In this document: piece after piece, positions 1-9,600 of the stretch
Numbering within the stretch: the first letter of the stretch is position 1
How the letters are laid out: each line of letters begins with the position of its first letter
NCBI RefSeq assembly: GCF_036178145.1
Contig: NZ_CP108067.1
Span: 7,827,001 to 7,891,000, forward strand
DNA length: 64,000 nt
From: Streptomyces sp. NBC_00273
GTDB lineage: Bacteria > Actinomycetota > Actinomycetes > Streptomycetales > Streptomycetaceae
Reading direction: 5' to 3'
Position numbers and translations under genes: made by a program
Notes under the pieces: generated by a model
Database searches by the model: none
Told to the model about the DNA's origin: nothing
The model's input: only the letters and a program-made list of their open reading frames with translations

Positions 1-2
1 GG

Positions 3-494
3 ATGCGCCCGGCCGGCGCCGACGGCCTGAAGTACCTGGCGGCACGCATGCGCACGGGCGTGGCCATCGCCACCGCCTTCGACATCGAGGCCCGGCCCTG
101 GGGCGCGAGGTGCACCTTCCTGGCGACGGTGGCCGAAGAACCGCCCACCGTCATGGTGACCCTGCTCAGCGAAAGCCCCACGGCCCACGCGGCGCTCACC
201 GCCGGCGAGTTCGCCCTCAACGTCCTTTCCCGGGGAGCCCGGACGGCCGCCGAGCTGTTCGACTCCGAGGCGCCCGACACCTTCGACCGCATCGACTGGA
301 CCGTTCCGCGCGGAGCCACCGGGCCCCACCTGCGCGCCGACGCGCAGGTGGTGGCCAACTGCTCGATCATGGGCCACTCCTGCCACGGCGACGAGGTGAC
401 GCTCTTCGCCGACGTGAGCCACGTCTTCCTCAAGCACCTCATGTGCCGCGAGCTGTTGGCCGCCGCACTGGCGGGCGCCGGCCTGACCGTCTGA
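3..494 (+). CDS. flavin reductase-like domain protein, possibly 5'-truncated
   Basis: The protein of about 163 residues resembles the NAD(P)H:flavin reductase-like (FMN-binding split barrel) family. It has a 'RMRTGVAIAT' opening, a hydrophobic 'PTVMVTLL' strand and a 'FALNVLS' strand, matching the family pattern seen again at 4195-4713. Such enzymes supply reduced FMN or FAD to a partner monooxygenase or halogenase. The first ATG lies two bases inside the window, so the true start may be upstream. The conserved N-S-F stretch after the first strand is replaced by C-T-F, so a divergent role is possible. It ends about 570 bases before the salicylate synthase gene and may or may not belong to the cluster. 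Confidence 0.6.
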   Translation: MRPAGADGLKYLAARMRTGVAIATAFDIEARPWGARCTFLATVAEEPPTVMVTLLSESPTAHAALTAGEFALNVLSRGARTAAELFDSEAPDTFDRIDWTVPRGATGPHLRADAQVVANCSIMGHSCHGDEVTLFADVSHVFLKHLMCRELLAAALAGAGLTV

Positions 495-1060
495 TCCGTG
501 CCCCGAGTGCCGTACCGCACGCGGGGCACGGCCGTGCGCCGGGGACGCCTCCGGTTCCACGGGACCGGAAGCGGAGATCCGCGGGCCCGGACGCGAACAC
601 CATCCCGGCAGAACTGACCCTGCTCGGCGAGATGGTGTGTATTGTCAGTCAAACCGCGCTGTTTCGTTCCGCGCGCTGATGTACGCGGTGGCCCGTCCCC
701 CACCGCGGCCCGCGCCGAGCAGGCGCGGATGGTTTCGTGACCCGTGTCACCGGTTTCCCTCCCGGGCCACCGGTCCACACCCCGTCAACCGAGCGGCATT
801 CACCCGACCTCCGGGCAGCCTTCGTGCTCCCCTGCTCCGGGCCGGGCGTCCCGCCCGGCCCGCTCGCCGTCCACGGCCGCGGACCGAGCCGGAAGCGGTC
901 GCCGGCCTCGGGCACCCCGAGGAACCGCCGGTCCCGGAGTCGGGCGCACTCGCGGCTGCTCGGAATCCGGTGCCTCCCGCCCGCGGTTCCGCCAGTCGGC
1001 CTGCGGTGAACTCCCGCTTCGCATTTGCCTTCTGACCTGTCGAGGAAAAGGACGTTCGCG
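495..1060. other. leader/intergenic region upstream of the salicylate synthase gene
   Basis: No convincing gene is seen; the overlapping open frames on both strands are low-complexity Arg/Pro-rich and look like GC-driven shadows. The stretch probably holds the promoter of the precursor operon. A ribosome binding site (GAGGAAAAGGA) sits at 1042-1052, just before the ATG at 1061. An AAAC/GTTT inverted repeat at 651-664 is listed separately. Confidence 0.5.
651..664. promoter_or_regulatory. imperfect inverted repeat, possible TetR/GBL-receptor operator
   Basis: AAACCGCGCTGTTT reads as an imperfect palindrome (12 of 14 positions symmetric). The half-site AAACCG resembles those in autoregulatory elements bound by gamma-butyrolactone receptor homologues, one of which is encoded at 29723. 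The position in the leader before the first biosynthetic gene fits an operator. This is pattern matching only; no promoter hexamers are clear nearby. Confidence 0.25.
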
Positions 1061-2431
1061 ATGAACCAGTTCCCCAGGCACTACTTCGAGACGCGGCTGA
1101 GGCTGGTCTCGGACCCCCTGACCGCCGTCGCCCGCCTGGCCTCGTCCGGCCTGCACGCGGACTACGTGGTGTACGAGAACAGCGGTACGTGGTCCTACGC
1201 GGGCGGCTCCTTCGCCGAGATCACCCTGGACCGCACCGGCGCACGGCTGCGCCAACAGGAAGAAGTGTTGCTGCCGTGGGACGGCTGTCCGCTGAAACAG
1301 GTGCAGGACCTTCTCGATGCCGTACGGATCAAGGACTGGCGCGCCTACGGCTGGGCGGCGTTCGAGCTGTCGTACGCCAAGGACGGAGACGCGCGGCACA
1401 TCGGTGACCAGCGCCTTCTCCACCTCGTCATACCCCACACCGAAATCAGGATCGAGGACGGCGAGGCCCATCTGCGCTCCGCGGACCAGGCCACGCTCAC
1501 GGCCGCGCTGGACGCCCTGATGAAGGAGGGCGACGAACTGCGGACCGAACCGACCCCGGTGGACGTGCGGCGGGCCGGAGCGGACGCCTACCGCCGGTCG
1601 GTGGGTGCCGCGGTCGAGGCGATACGCGACCAGCACCTCCAGAAGGTGATCTTCTCCCGGGTGGTGCCGGTCGACTTCGAGGTCGACTTCGTCGGGACGT
1701 ACCTGGCGGGCCGGCGCGGCAACAACCCCGCACGTTCCTTCCTCCTCCGCCTCGGCGGCATCGAGGCGACCGGCTTCAGCCCGGAGATCGTCGCCCAGGT
1801 CGGCCCCGACGGACGCGTCGTCAGCCAACCCCTCGCCGGAACGCGGGCGTTGACCGGCGACCCGGCCGAGAACGAGCGCCTGCGCGAGGAGCTCCTCGCT
1901 GACCCCAAGGAGATATACGAGCACGCGATATCCGTGAAGGTCGCGTACGACGAACTGCTCGACGTGTGCGCCCCCGGCAGCGTCGACGTGGAAGAGTTCA
2001 TGGTCGTGAAGGAGCGCGGCACCGTGCAGCACCTGGCCTCCCGGGTGAGCGGACAGCTCGACGCCGGCCGGGGCGCCTGGGACGCCTTCAGCGCGGTCTT
2101 TCCCGCCGTCACCGCATCGGGGGTGCCCAAGCAGGCCGCGTACGACAGCATCCGCCGCAACGAGTCCGACGTGCGGGGGCTCTACAGCGGGGCCGTCCTG
2201 ACCTTGGACCAGAACGGGGCCATGGACGCCGCCCTGGTGCTGCGCAGCGTCTACCGGCAGGACGGACGCACCTGGCTGCGTGCGGGCGCGGGCATCGTGG
2301 GGAACTCCCGTCCCGAGCGGGAACTGGAGGAGACCTGCGAGAAGATGGGCAGCATCGGGCGCTTCCTGGTACCGGCCGGCGAGCCCGTGGGCGCTGCCGC
2401 CGCGGCGATGGCGGGAGAGGCGCACGCATGA
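1061..2431 (+). CDS. salicylate synthase (MbtI/Irp9/YbtS family)
   Basis: A chorismate-utilising enzyme of about 456 residues that converts chorismate to isochorismate and then to salicylate plus pyruvate. The chorismate-binding fold is evident in the C-terminal half: 'GTRALTGDP', 'KEIYEHAISVKVAYDEL', 'HLASRVSGQL', 'FSAVFPAVTASGVPK' and 'RAGAGIVGNSRPERELEET'. The length matches MbtI (about 450 residues), so this is the single-enzyme type and not an isochorismate synthase plus lyase pair. The ATG follows a good ribosome binding site (1042-1052). The stop overlaps the start of the DAHP synthase gene (ATGA), so the two are translationally coupled. It supplies the aryl starter that the ligase at 20434 loads onto NRPS 1. 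Confidence 0.88.
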   Translation: MNQFPRHYFETRLRLVSDPLTAVARLASSGLHADYVVYENSGTWSYAGGSFAEITLDRTGARLRQQEEVLLPWDGCPLKQVQDLLDAVRIKDWRAYGWAAFELSYAKDGDARHIGDQRLLHLVIPHTEIRIEDGEAHLRSADQATLTAALDALMKEGDELRTEPTPVDVRRAGADAYRRSVGAAVEAIRDQHLQKVIFSRVVPVDFEVDFVGTYLAGRRGNNPARSFLLRLGGIEATGFSPEIVAQVGPDGRVVSQPLAGTRALTGDPAENERLREELLADPKEIYEHAISVKVAYDELLDVCAPGSVDVEEFMVVKERGTVQHLASRVSGQLDAGRGAWDAFSAVFPAVTASGVPKQAAYDSIRRNESDVRGLYSGAVLTLDQNGAMDAALVLRSVYRQDGRTWLRAGAGIVGNSRPERELEETCEKMGSIGRFLVPAGEPVGAAAAAMAGEAHA

Positions 2432-3702
2432 CGGCGACGTCCTCCCGTCCGAGGAAGACGCATGCCCCGGACGGCGGCGCCCTGCTGCTGGCCGGGGACG
2501 AGGGCGCCCCCCTTTCCCCGGACGAGATACGACGCTGGCGCGCACTGCCCGCCGAACAGCAGCCCGACTGGACTGCAAGCCCCCACCTCGCTCCGGTGCG
2601 TGACACCCTCGCGACCAGGCCGGCGCTGGTCACCCGGCAGGAAGTGGACACGCTGCGCGCCCTGTTGGCCGAAGTCGCACGAGGCCGCTATCTGGTGGTG
2701 CAGGCCGGAGACTGCGCGGAAGACCCGGCGGAGTGCGCCGCCGGACCGGTCTTGCGCAAGGCGGACCTGCTCGACGAGCTCGCCGAGGCGATGCACGCGC
2801 GCTCCCGCGCGCCCGTCCTGCGCGTCGGCCGCATCGCCGGCCAGTTCGCCAAGCCCCGCTCCCGGCCCATGGAACGCGTAGACGGGCGACTGCCCGTCTA
2901 CCGCGGCCACCTGGTCAACGCTCCCGAGCCCGACGTGCTCGCCCGCCGCCCGGAGCCGTCGCGCATGGTGACGTGCTACGACGCCGCGGCCATGGCCATG
3001 GCCGCACTGCGGCTCCGCGGCGGCGGGGTCGCAGGGGCGCCGGAAGCACGTACCTGGACCAGCCACGAGGCGCTCGTCCTGGACTACGAACTCCCCCTGG
3101 TGCGCCGCGGCATCGACGGCGGGCTGCTGCTCACCTCGACGCACTGGCCGTGGATCGGCGAGCGCACCCGGCAGCCCGACGGAGCGCACGTGCGGCTGCT
3201 GGCGTCCGTGGACAACCCCGTCTCCTGCAAGGTCGGTCCGTCCTGCACCGCGGACGACCTGGTGCGCCTGTGCGCCGCGCTGGACCCGGACCGGATACCC
3301 GGCAGACTGACGCTGATCGCGCGGATGGGCGCCGGGTCCGTGGCCGAACGGCTGCCGGCACTGGTGTCCGCCGTACGGGCCGCGGGACACCCGGTCAGCT
3401 GGTTGTCGGACCCGATGCACGGGAACACCGTGACCGGACCGGGAGGGCTGAAGACCCGCCGCGTCGACGAGATCGTACGTGAGGTCGTCCGCTTCCAGGA
3501 CGCCGTCGTCGCGGCGAAGGGAGTCGCGGGAGGACTGCATCTGGAGGCTACGCCGCATCCCATTGCCGAGTGCGTGTCGGAGGCGTCCGGGCTGGCGGAG
3601 CTGGGGCGCCCGGACGGGACGTACACGACGCTGTGCGACCCACGACTCAATCGCCGGCAGGCACTCGACGTGGTCTCCGCGTGGCGCGGACGGCGAAGCT
3701 GA
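2428..3702 (+). CDS. class II 3-deoxy-7-phosphoheptulonate (DAHP) synthase
   Basis: First enzyme of the shikimate pathway, condensing phosphoenolpyruvate with erythrose 4-phosphate; here a cluster copy that boosts chorismate for salicylate. The 424-residue protein has class II (plant-type) hallmarks: 'LVVQAGDCAE', 'RIAGQFAKPRSRP', 'STHWPWIGERTRQPDGAHV', 'NPVSCKVGPS', 'SDPMHGNT' and 'GLHLEATP'. Start and upstream stop overlap by four bases with the salicylate synthase gene. Extra class II DAHP synthases are common in aromatic-metabolite clusters of actinomycetes. It looks full length and intact. Confidence 0.88.
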   Translation: MTATSSRPRKTHAPDGGALLLAGDEGAPLSPDEIRRWRALPAEQQPDWTASPHLAPVRDTLATRPALVTRQEVDTLRALLAEVARGRYLVVQAGDCAEDPAECAAGPVLRKADLLDELAEAMHARSRAPVLRVGRIAGQFAKPRSRPMERVDGRLPVYRGHLVNAPEPDVLARRPEPSRMVTCYDAAAMAMAALRLRGGGVAGAPEARTWTSHEALVLDYELPLVRRGIDGGLLLTSTHWPWIGERTRQPDGAHVRLLASVDNPVSCKVGPSCTADDLVRLCAALDPDRIPGRLTLIARMGAGSVAERLPALVSAVRAAGHPVSWLSDPMHGNTVTGPGGLKTRRVDEIVREVVRFQDAVVAAKGVAGGLHLEATPHPIAECVSEASGLAELGRPDGTYTTLCDPRLNRRQALDVVSAWRGRRS

Positions 3703-4194
3703 CGCGTCGCCGGGCACAGGGGGAGGGGGCTCCACCGTCCGAGGCCCTCACGGCGAGGGCCTCGGCACCCTTTCCGGCCGGCACGTCGAGTGCTGACTTC
3801 CGATGAGCCGGACGCATGTGAATTCCTCACCCGCCCGTGCGTTCTTCACGGCGCTTTCTGCCTCCCTCACCAGTTGGCTCCGAGTGGTCATCGAATTGAT
3901 GACAGCCCTGAGGCGGCATGGCAATGTTCGGTGCGAGCCATCCTGTGGCGGGACGGCCACAGGGCGGCAGAACGAATCTCACCGAGTGCATGTCGTCGAA
4001 TTCTCCCTTCCGATTCTGGAAAGGGTGAGAGAAGCCGGCCGAGAAGGATCGGGCGGCTGGTCGACCTGCGCGAAGACCATACGACAAGGGGGCGGCTTCA
4101 GCCGGGGAATTCCGCCTCGCAGGACCAGATGGTGCGCACATCCCGTCGAGGAAGGCGTCGGACGCCCTCCCTACCCCGAGAGGCCATGTGACTG
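3703..4194. other. intergenic region between DAHP synthase and flavin reductase
   Basis: About 490 bases with no supported gene; the short open frames have no family signature and no good start. AT content is higher around 3880-4020 than in the flanking genes, as expected for a promoter region. I see no clear iron-box (TTAGGTTAGGCTAACCTAA-like) or Zur palindrome. A CGAGAGG stretch at about 4177-4183 is the likely ribosome binding site for the next gene. Confidence 0.45.
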
Positions 4195-4713
4195 ATGCAG
4201 GCGGACACTCAGAAGCTGAACCAGCCCGGACCCGTCGACACGGCGATGCTCCGCCGTGTCTGCGGTCACTTCGTGACCGGCGTCACGGTGATCACCAGTG
4301 GAAGCGGTGCGCAGGCGGCCGGGACCACGGTCAACTCCTTCACGTCGGTCTCCCTCGACCCGGCACTGGTGTTGATCTGCCTGCACAACGACTCCCGGCT
4401 GCGTCCGATCGTCGAGGGGACCGGCGCGTACGTGGTCAACTTCCTCTCGGCGCAGCAGGAAGTGCTCGCGCGGAAGTTCGCCGCCAAGGCGACGGCGTCG
4501 CTGCGGGACGTGGCGCACCACCCCTCCGCGACGGGGACACCCGTCCTCGACGACGCGCTGGGGTTCCTCTCCTGCCGCGTGGTCAGCGCGACCGAGGTCG
4601 GGGACCACACCATCTTCGTCAGTGAGGTGGTGGACATGGGACTGCCGACGCGGTTCGAGCAACCGCTGGTCTTCTTCCGCGGAGCGCTGCGCGCGCTCCA
4701 GGAAGCGCTCTGA
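4195..4713 (+). CDS. NAD(P)H:flavin reductase, probable partner of the halogenase
   Basis: A 172-residue flavin reductase-like protein: 'VCGHFVTGVTVITSG', 'AGTTVNSFTSVSLDPALVLICL' with the conserved N-S-F-T-S-V-S-L-D-P block, and 'YVVNFLSAQQ'. This matches small two-component-system reductases such as RebF/PrnF-type or HpaC-like proteins, which release FADH2 or FMNH2 for a separate oxygenase. The flavin-dependent halogenase starts about 230 bases downstream on the same strand, so FADH2 supply to it is the natural job (inferred from context). The ATG at 4195 is preceded by CGAGAGG; an earlier ATG is immediately followed by TGA. Confidence 0.82.
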   Translation: MQADTQKLNQPGPVDTAMLRRVCGHFVTGVTVITSGSGAQAAGTTVNSFTSVSLDPALVLICLHNDSRLRPIVEGTGAYVVNFLSAQQEVLARKFAAKATASLRDVAHHPSATGTPVLDDALGFLSCRVVSATEVGDHTIFVSEVVDMGLPTRFEQPLVFFRGALRALQEAL

Positions 4714-4944
4714 TGCCCGTCGTGTCGACCCCCTGCCGACCCGCCCGCGGGTGAAGGGCCACTGACGGGCGCGCACCGATGCCCCGGCATCCGATCGGCG
4801 TTCGCCGTCGGTCCGCACGAACCCCGCAACGTCCACCTGCCGCACGGCCGTGCCCGGCTCCCCGTGCCGCGGGACGCGTTCGGGCGGGAACTCTCCGAAG
4901 CCCCTACCAGGACACCGGCCACGTACTGCTCCGAAAGGCGAACT

Positions 4945-6561
4945 GTGAACACGACGGACAACGGACAGCGGGACGCGACGCGCTACGACGTCGCCATCCT
5001 CGGTGCGGGCATGGCGGGTGGGACGCTTGCCGCGGTGCTGGCGAGGCACGGTGTCAAGGTGCTGGTCATCGACGCGGGCACGCACCCGCGCTTCGCGGTG
5101 GGCGAATCGACCATCCCGTACACCTCGACCATGATCAAGGTCATCGCTGACCGCTACCAGGTGCCCGAGATCGGTTCGCTCGCCAGCTTCCGCGGCATCC
5201 AGACGAAGATCTCCCCCCTGAGCGGCCGCAAGCAGAACTTCGGTTTCGTGTACCACCAGGAGGGCAAGCCCCAGGACCCCGACCAGGTGAACCAGTTGAA
5301 GATCCCCAGCTGGCACAGCACCGAGAGCCACCTCTTCCGTCAGGACACCGACGCCTACCTGTTCAACGTCGCCGTCTCCTACGGGGCCGACGCGAGCCTG
5401 GGCACCCGTATCCAGGACATCGAGACCGGACCCGACGGAGTCGTGCTGCGATCGGACCGCGGGGAGGATTTCCACGCCGAGTACCTGGTGGACGGCAGCG
5501 GGTTCCGCTCGCCGGTGGCCGACGCGTTCGGCCTGCGCGAGGAGCCCACGCGGGCGCGCCACCACTCCCGCAGCCTGTTCACCCACATGGTGGGCGTGAA
5601 GCCGTTCGACGACTGCGAGGGAGCGAAGGGGCACGACCAGCCCAGCCCGTGGCACGCCGGCACCCTGCACCACGTCTTCGACGGCGGCTGGCTGTGGGTG
5701 ATCCCCTTCGACAACCACGAGGGCGCCGTCAGCACGCTGTGCAGCGTCGGTCTGACGCTGGACGAGAGGGCCTTCCCGAAGGACCACCGCTCCCCGCAGG
5801 AGGAGTTCGACGCCTTCCTGGCGCGGTACCCGCAGATCGCCGAACAGTTCGACGGCGCCCGGGCGGTGCGCCCGTGGGTCAGCACCGGACGGTTGCAGTA
5901 CTCCGCGACGCGGACGGTCGGTGAGCGGTACTGCCTGACCGCACACGCGGCGGGGTTCATCGACGCGCTCTACTCGCGAGGCCTGAACAACACCTTCGAG
6001 GTCGTCAACGCCCTGGCGTGGCGGCTGATCGAGGCGTCCCGCGACGGCGACTGGTCGACCGAGCGGTTCACCTACATCGACGCGCTTCAGCAGGGCCTGT
6101 TCGACGTCCACGACGACCTGGTCTACAGCTCCTTCGTCGGATTCCGCGACTACGCCCTGTGGAACGCGGTCTGCCAGGTGTGGAAGTCGATCAGCTTCCT
6201 GCCGTCGCTGGCCCTGGAGCGTGCCCACCGCCTGCTCCTGGAGACCAAGGACGACGGGCCCCTGAGGGATCTGGAGAAGTCCGATCCGCCGGGGCTGCCC
6301 GCACCTGTCGGCCAGGGCCTCGCCCGCCTGCTCACCTTCACGAGGGAGCTCTGCCAGCGCGTCGAGGACGGTGAGGTGACGCCCGCGGACGCCGCCGAGC
6401 AGATCCTCGCCCGAGTACGGGACACGGAAGTCATCCCGACGCCCCTCGACCTGAGCAACCCCGACAACCGCTTCTTCGACGCCACGCCCGACGTCATGGA
6501 GCAGGTCGTGGCGTGGGGCAGGGCGGAGGCGCCCGAGCACATCAGGCGCCTCTTCCGGTAG
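4945..6561 (+). CDS. FADH2-dependent halogenase (CmlS/PltA-type), predicted aryl chlorinase
   Basis: The GTG at 4945, after a GAAAGG ribosome binding site (4932-4937), gives 538 residues; a longer in-frame start lacks support. The FAD-binding GxGxxG motif is at residues 20-25, 'GESTIP' at 53-58, and the halogenase signature W-x-W-x-I-P at 249-254 (W249, W251, P254). K88 in the 'QTKISP' segment is a good candidate for the catalytic lysine that captures HOCl. These features fit two-component flavin halogenases that chlorinate electron-rich aromatic or carrier-bound substrates. By context the substrate is salicylate, free or on the ArCP, or a later intermediate; regiochemistry cannot be read from sequence. 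It is paired with the flavin reductase upstream. The hairpin at 6569-6605 follows. Confidence 0.85.
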   Translation: MNTTDNGQRDATRYDVAILGAGMAGGTLAAVLARHGVKVLVIDAGTHPRFAVGESTIPYTSTMIKVIADRYQVPEIGSLASFRGIQTKISPLSGRKQNFGFVYHQEGKPQDPDQVNQLKIPSWHSTESHLFRQDTDAYLFNVAVSYGADASLGTRIQDIETGPDGVVLRSDRGEDFHAEYLVDGSGFRSPVADAFGLREEPTRARHHSRSLFTHMVGVKPFDDCEGAKGHDQPSPWHAGTLHHVFDGGWLWVIPFDNHEGAVSTLCSVGLTLDERAFPKDHRSPQEEFDAFLARYPQIAEQFDGARAVRPWVSTGRLQYSATRTVGERYCLTAHAAGFIDALYSRGLNNTFEVVNALAWRLIEASRDGDWSTERFTYIDALQQGLFDVHDDLVYSSFVGFRDYALWNAVCQVWKSISFLPSLALERAHRLLLETKDDGPLRDLEKSDPPGLPAPVGQGLARLLTFTRELCQRVEDGEVTPADAAEQILARVRDTEVIPTPLDLSNPDNRFFDATPDVMEQVVAWGRAEAPEHIRRLFR

Positions 6562-6568
6562 GACCGGT

Positions 6569-6605
6569 CCGCCGGACCGCCCCCCGCTCCGGGGCCGTCC
6601 GGCGG
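6569..6605 (+). terminator. hairpin terminator after halogenase gene
   Basis: A 15-bp stem with one mismatch (CCGCCGGACCGCCCC pairing with 6591-6605) and a 7-base loop lies directly after the halogenase stop. There is no T-run, as usual for Streptomyces. It implies that the NRPS operon has its own promoter in the roughly 60 bases before 6664, although read-through is possible. Confidence 0.55.
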
Positions 6606-6663
6606 CCCGCAATGTTTTCGTGGCAGTTATTGGTACCCGATTTCCCACATACTGGAGAACGCC

Positions 6664-9600
6664 ATGGCAGACGCGAGTCCTTCCGGTTTCAGCGGCGCGA
6701 ATCAGCGAATTCCGGCAAGCAAGGACGAGTTGATTTCGCTCGTTGCTGACCTGCTGGAGGAGAACCCCGAAGACCTCGATGAGCATGAGAACCTGATCGA
6801 ATACGGAATCGATTCGATCGGCGTCATGCGCGTGGTCAGTCTGTGGAACCGCGAAGGGCTCGACATAACCGTCGGCGAACTGTTCGCCCATCCCACGATC
6901 GCGGAGTGGTGGGACCTCCTGAGCGAGTGCACCGCCATCGGTCCCGCCCACGACACAGCGGTGGACGTCGACATCGACGCACCGTTCGAGCTGAGCCCGG
7001 TCCAGCACGCCTACTGGGTGGGGCGCACCGACGGCCAGGTGCTCGGCGGCGTGGGCTGCCACATCTATCTCGAGGTCGACGGGGCCGGCGTGGACGCGGA
7101 CGGTCTGGAGCGGGCGGTGTCCGCGCTGACGGAACGCCATCCGATGCTGAGGGCACGCTTCCTTGACGACGGTACCCAACAGATCATGCCGAGGGCGGCA
7201 TGGACCGGGCTGCTCCGGCACGACCTGCGCGACCTCGACGAGGCCGCGACGGAGCGCGAGCTGACGCGGATCCGCGCCCGACTGTCGCACCGCAGGCTGG
7301 CCGTGGAGCGGGGCGAAGTGTTCGACGTCCGGCTGTCGCTGCTGCCCGGCGGACGAACGCGCCTGCACATCGAGCTGGACCTGCTGGTTGCCGACGTCCT
7401 CAGCTTCAACGTCTTCCTCGACGACCTCGCCGCGTGTTACACCGGCGGCGCCGCGGCACTGAAGCCCCTGACCTACAGCTTCCCGCAGTACCGCGCGGAC
7501 CTGGGGCGCTCCCGCAGCGCGGCGTACGTCCGCGACCGCGCGTACTGGCTGTCGCGCCTGCCCGACCTGCCCTCCGCGCCGCGGCTGCCGCTCGCCCAGG
7601 ACCCGGCACTGATCGAGCGGCCGGTCTTCCGGCGCCTGGAGCACCGGCTGGAGCCCGAGGACTTCGAGCGCCTGGTGCAACTGGCCCGGCGCAACCAGGT
7701 CACCCCTGCCATGGTGCTGGCCACGGCGTACGCCGAGATCCTCGGGCGGTGGAGCGGTCAGTCGCGGTTGCTGCTGAACCTGCCGCTGTTCGACCGGGTC
7801 GCCCTGCACGACGATGTCGCCGGCATGATCGCCGACTTCACCAATCTGGTGCTGCTCGACGTCGATCTGACCGGTGGTTCCTTCCTCGACCGCGTCCGCG
7901 CGGTGCAGCAGCGGTTCCAGACCGACATCTCCCACAGCGCCTACTCCGCCGTCGAGGTTCTCCGCGACATCTCGCGCCACACGGACCTGGAGGTACAGAC
8001 CGCCCCGGTCGTGTTCGCCAGCAACGCCGGCGGCGGAGAGCTGCTCAGCGGGCGCTTCCGCCAGTCCTTCGGTGAACTCGGGTACTCGATCACGCAGACC
8101 CCGCAGGTGTGGCTCGACCACCAGCTCATGGACATGGCGAGCGGTGTCTATCTGAACTGGGATTTCGTGGACGGGCTGTTCCCCGAGGGCGTGGTGGAGG
8201 GAATGTTCGAGGCGTACTGCGGGGTGTTGGACTGGCTGGTCGAGGGTGACTGGTCCGGTCCGGCTCCGGTGGGTCTGCCGGTGGGGCAGCGGGCGGTGCG
8301 TGCTCGGGTGGGGGAGACGGGTGCACCGGAGAGCGGTCGCCTGCTGCACGAGGGGTTCTTCGAGCGGGCTGGTGCGGAGCCCGGTCGGGCTGCTCTGGTG
8401 TGGGGTGAGGACGGCGAGCTGTCGTACGGGGAGCTTGCCGGTCGGGCGTTGCGGGTGGCCGGTGGTTTGGTCGCCGGTGGGGTGTTACCGGGTGATGCCG
8501 TCGCGGTGACGGTGGGGAAGGGCCCGGAGCAGGTCGCCGCGATCTTGGGCGTGTTGGCGGCCGGTGGTGTGTACGTGCCGGTGGGCGTGGACCAGCCCGC
8601 GGTGCGTCGCGCGTTGATGCTCGAGGCCGCGGGCGTTCGTCACGCGGTGGTGGACGGGGCGGCGGGGGAGTGGCCGTCGGGCGTGAGGGTGTGGGAGTAC
8701 GGGGAGTTGGTGCGGTCTGCCGGACTGTCGGCGCCGGTGACCCGCCAGGTGTCGGAGGCGGCGTATGTGATCTTCACGTCGGGTTCGACGGGCCGGCCCA
8801 AGGGCGTGGAGGTGTCGCACCGCGCGGCGGTGAACACGGTCGAGGACATCAACGAGCGTTTCGACGTGGGTGCCGAGGACCGGGTTCTGGCGGTGTCGGC
8901 GGCTGACTTCGATCTGTCGGTGTACGACATGTTCGGGTTGCTGGCGGTGGGCGGTGCGCTGGTGCTGATCGAGGAGGGCGATCGGCGTGAGGCGCAGCGC
9001 TGGGTGGAGTCGTGCCGTCGTCACGGGGTGACGGTGTGGAACAGCGTGCCGGCGTTGTTCGACATGTACGTGTCGGTGGCGGAGGCGCGGGGGCTGGACG
9101 ACCGGTTGCGGTTGGTCCTGGTCTCGGGTGACTGGGTCGGTCTGGATCTGCCGGGTCGTTTCCGGGCGCGATGTCCCGAGGGCCGGTTCGTCGCGATGGG
9201 CGGTGCGACGGAGGCGGCCATCTGGTCGAACGCGCTCGAGGTCGAGCGGGTGCCGCAGGAGTGGCGTTCGATTCCGTACGGGTTCGCGCTGCGCAATCAG
9301 CGGTACCGGGTGGTGGACCCGGTGGGTCGGGACTGCCCGGACTGGGTGCCCGGTGAGTTGTGGATCGGTGGGGTGGGTGTCGCCGAGGGGTATCGCGGTG
9401 ATGCGGCGAAGACGGCGGAGAAGTTCCTGGTCCGGGACGGTGAGCGGTGGTACCGGACGGGTGACCTGGGGCGGTTCTGGTCGGACGGCACGCTGGAGTT
9501 CCTGGGACGGGCCGATCACCAGGTGAAGGTCCGGGGCTTCCGGATCGAGCTCGGTGAGATCGAGGCGGTGCTGGAGGCCCATCCGCACATCGGCCGTGCC

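Noticed and set aside
800..2578. 592-codon minus-strand frame
   Set aside because: Antisense to the salicylate synthase gene; no recognisable domain and composition typical of a shadow frame.
6600..6663. Possible iron or zinc regulator box before NRPS 1
   Set aside because: The segment is AT-richer, but no palindrome matching the DmdR/IdeR or Zur consensus could be read.
4171..8349. 1392-codon open frame on the minus strand
   Set aside because: It runs opposite the flavin reductase, halogenase and NRPS 1 genes, is Arg/Val/Gly-rich with no family motif, and is a GC-skew shadow of the real genes.
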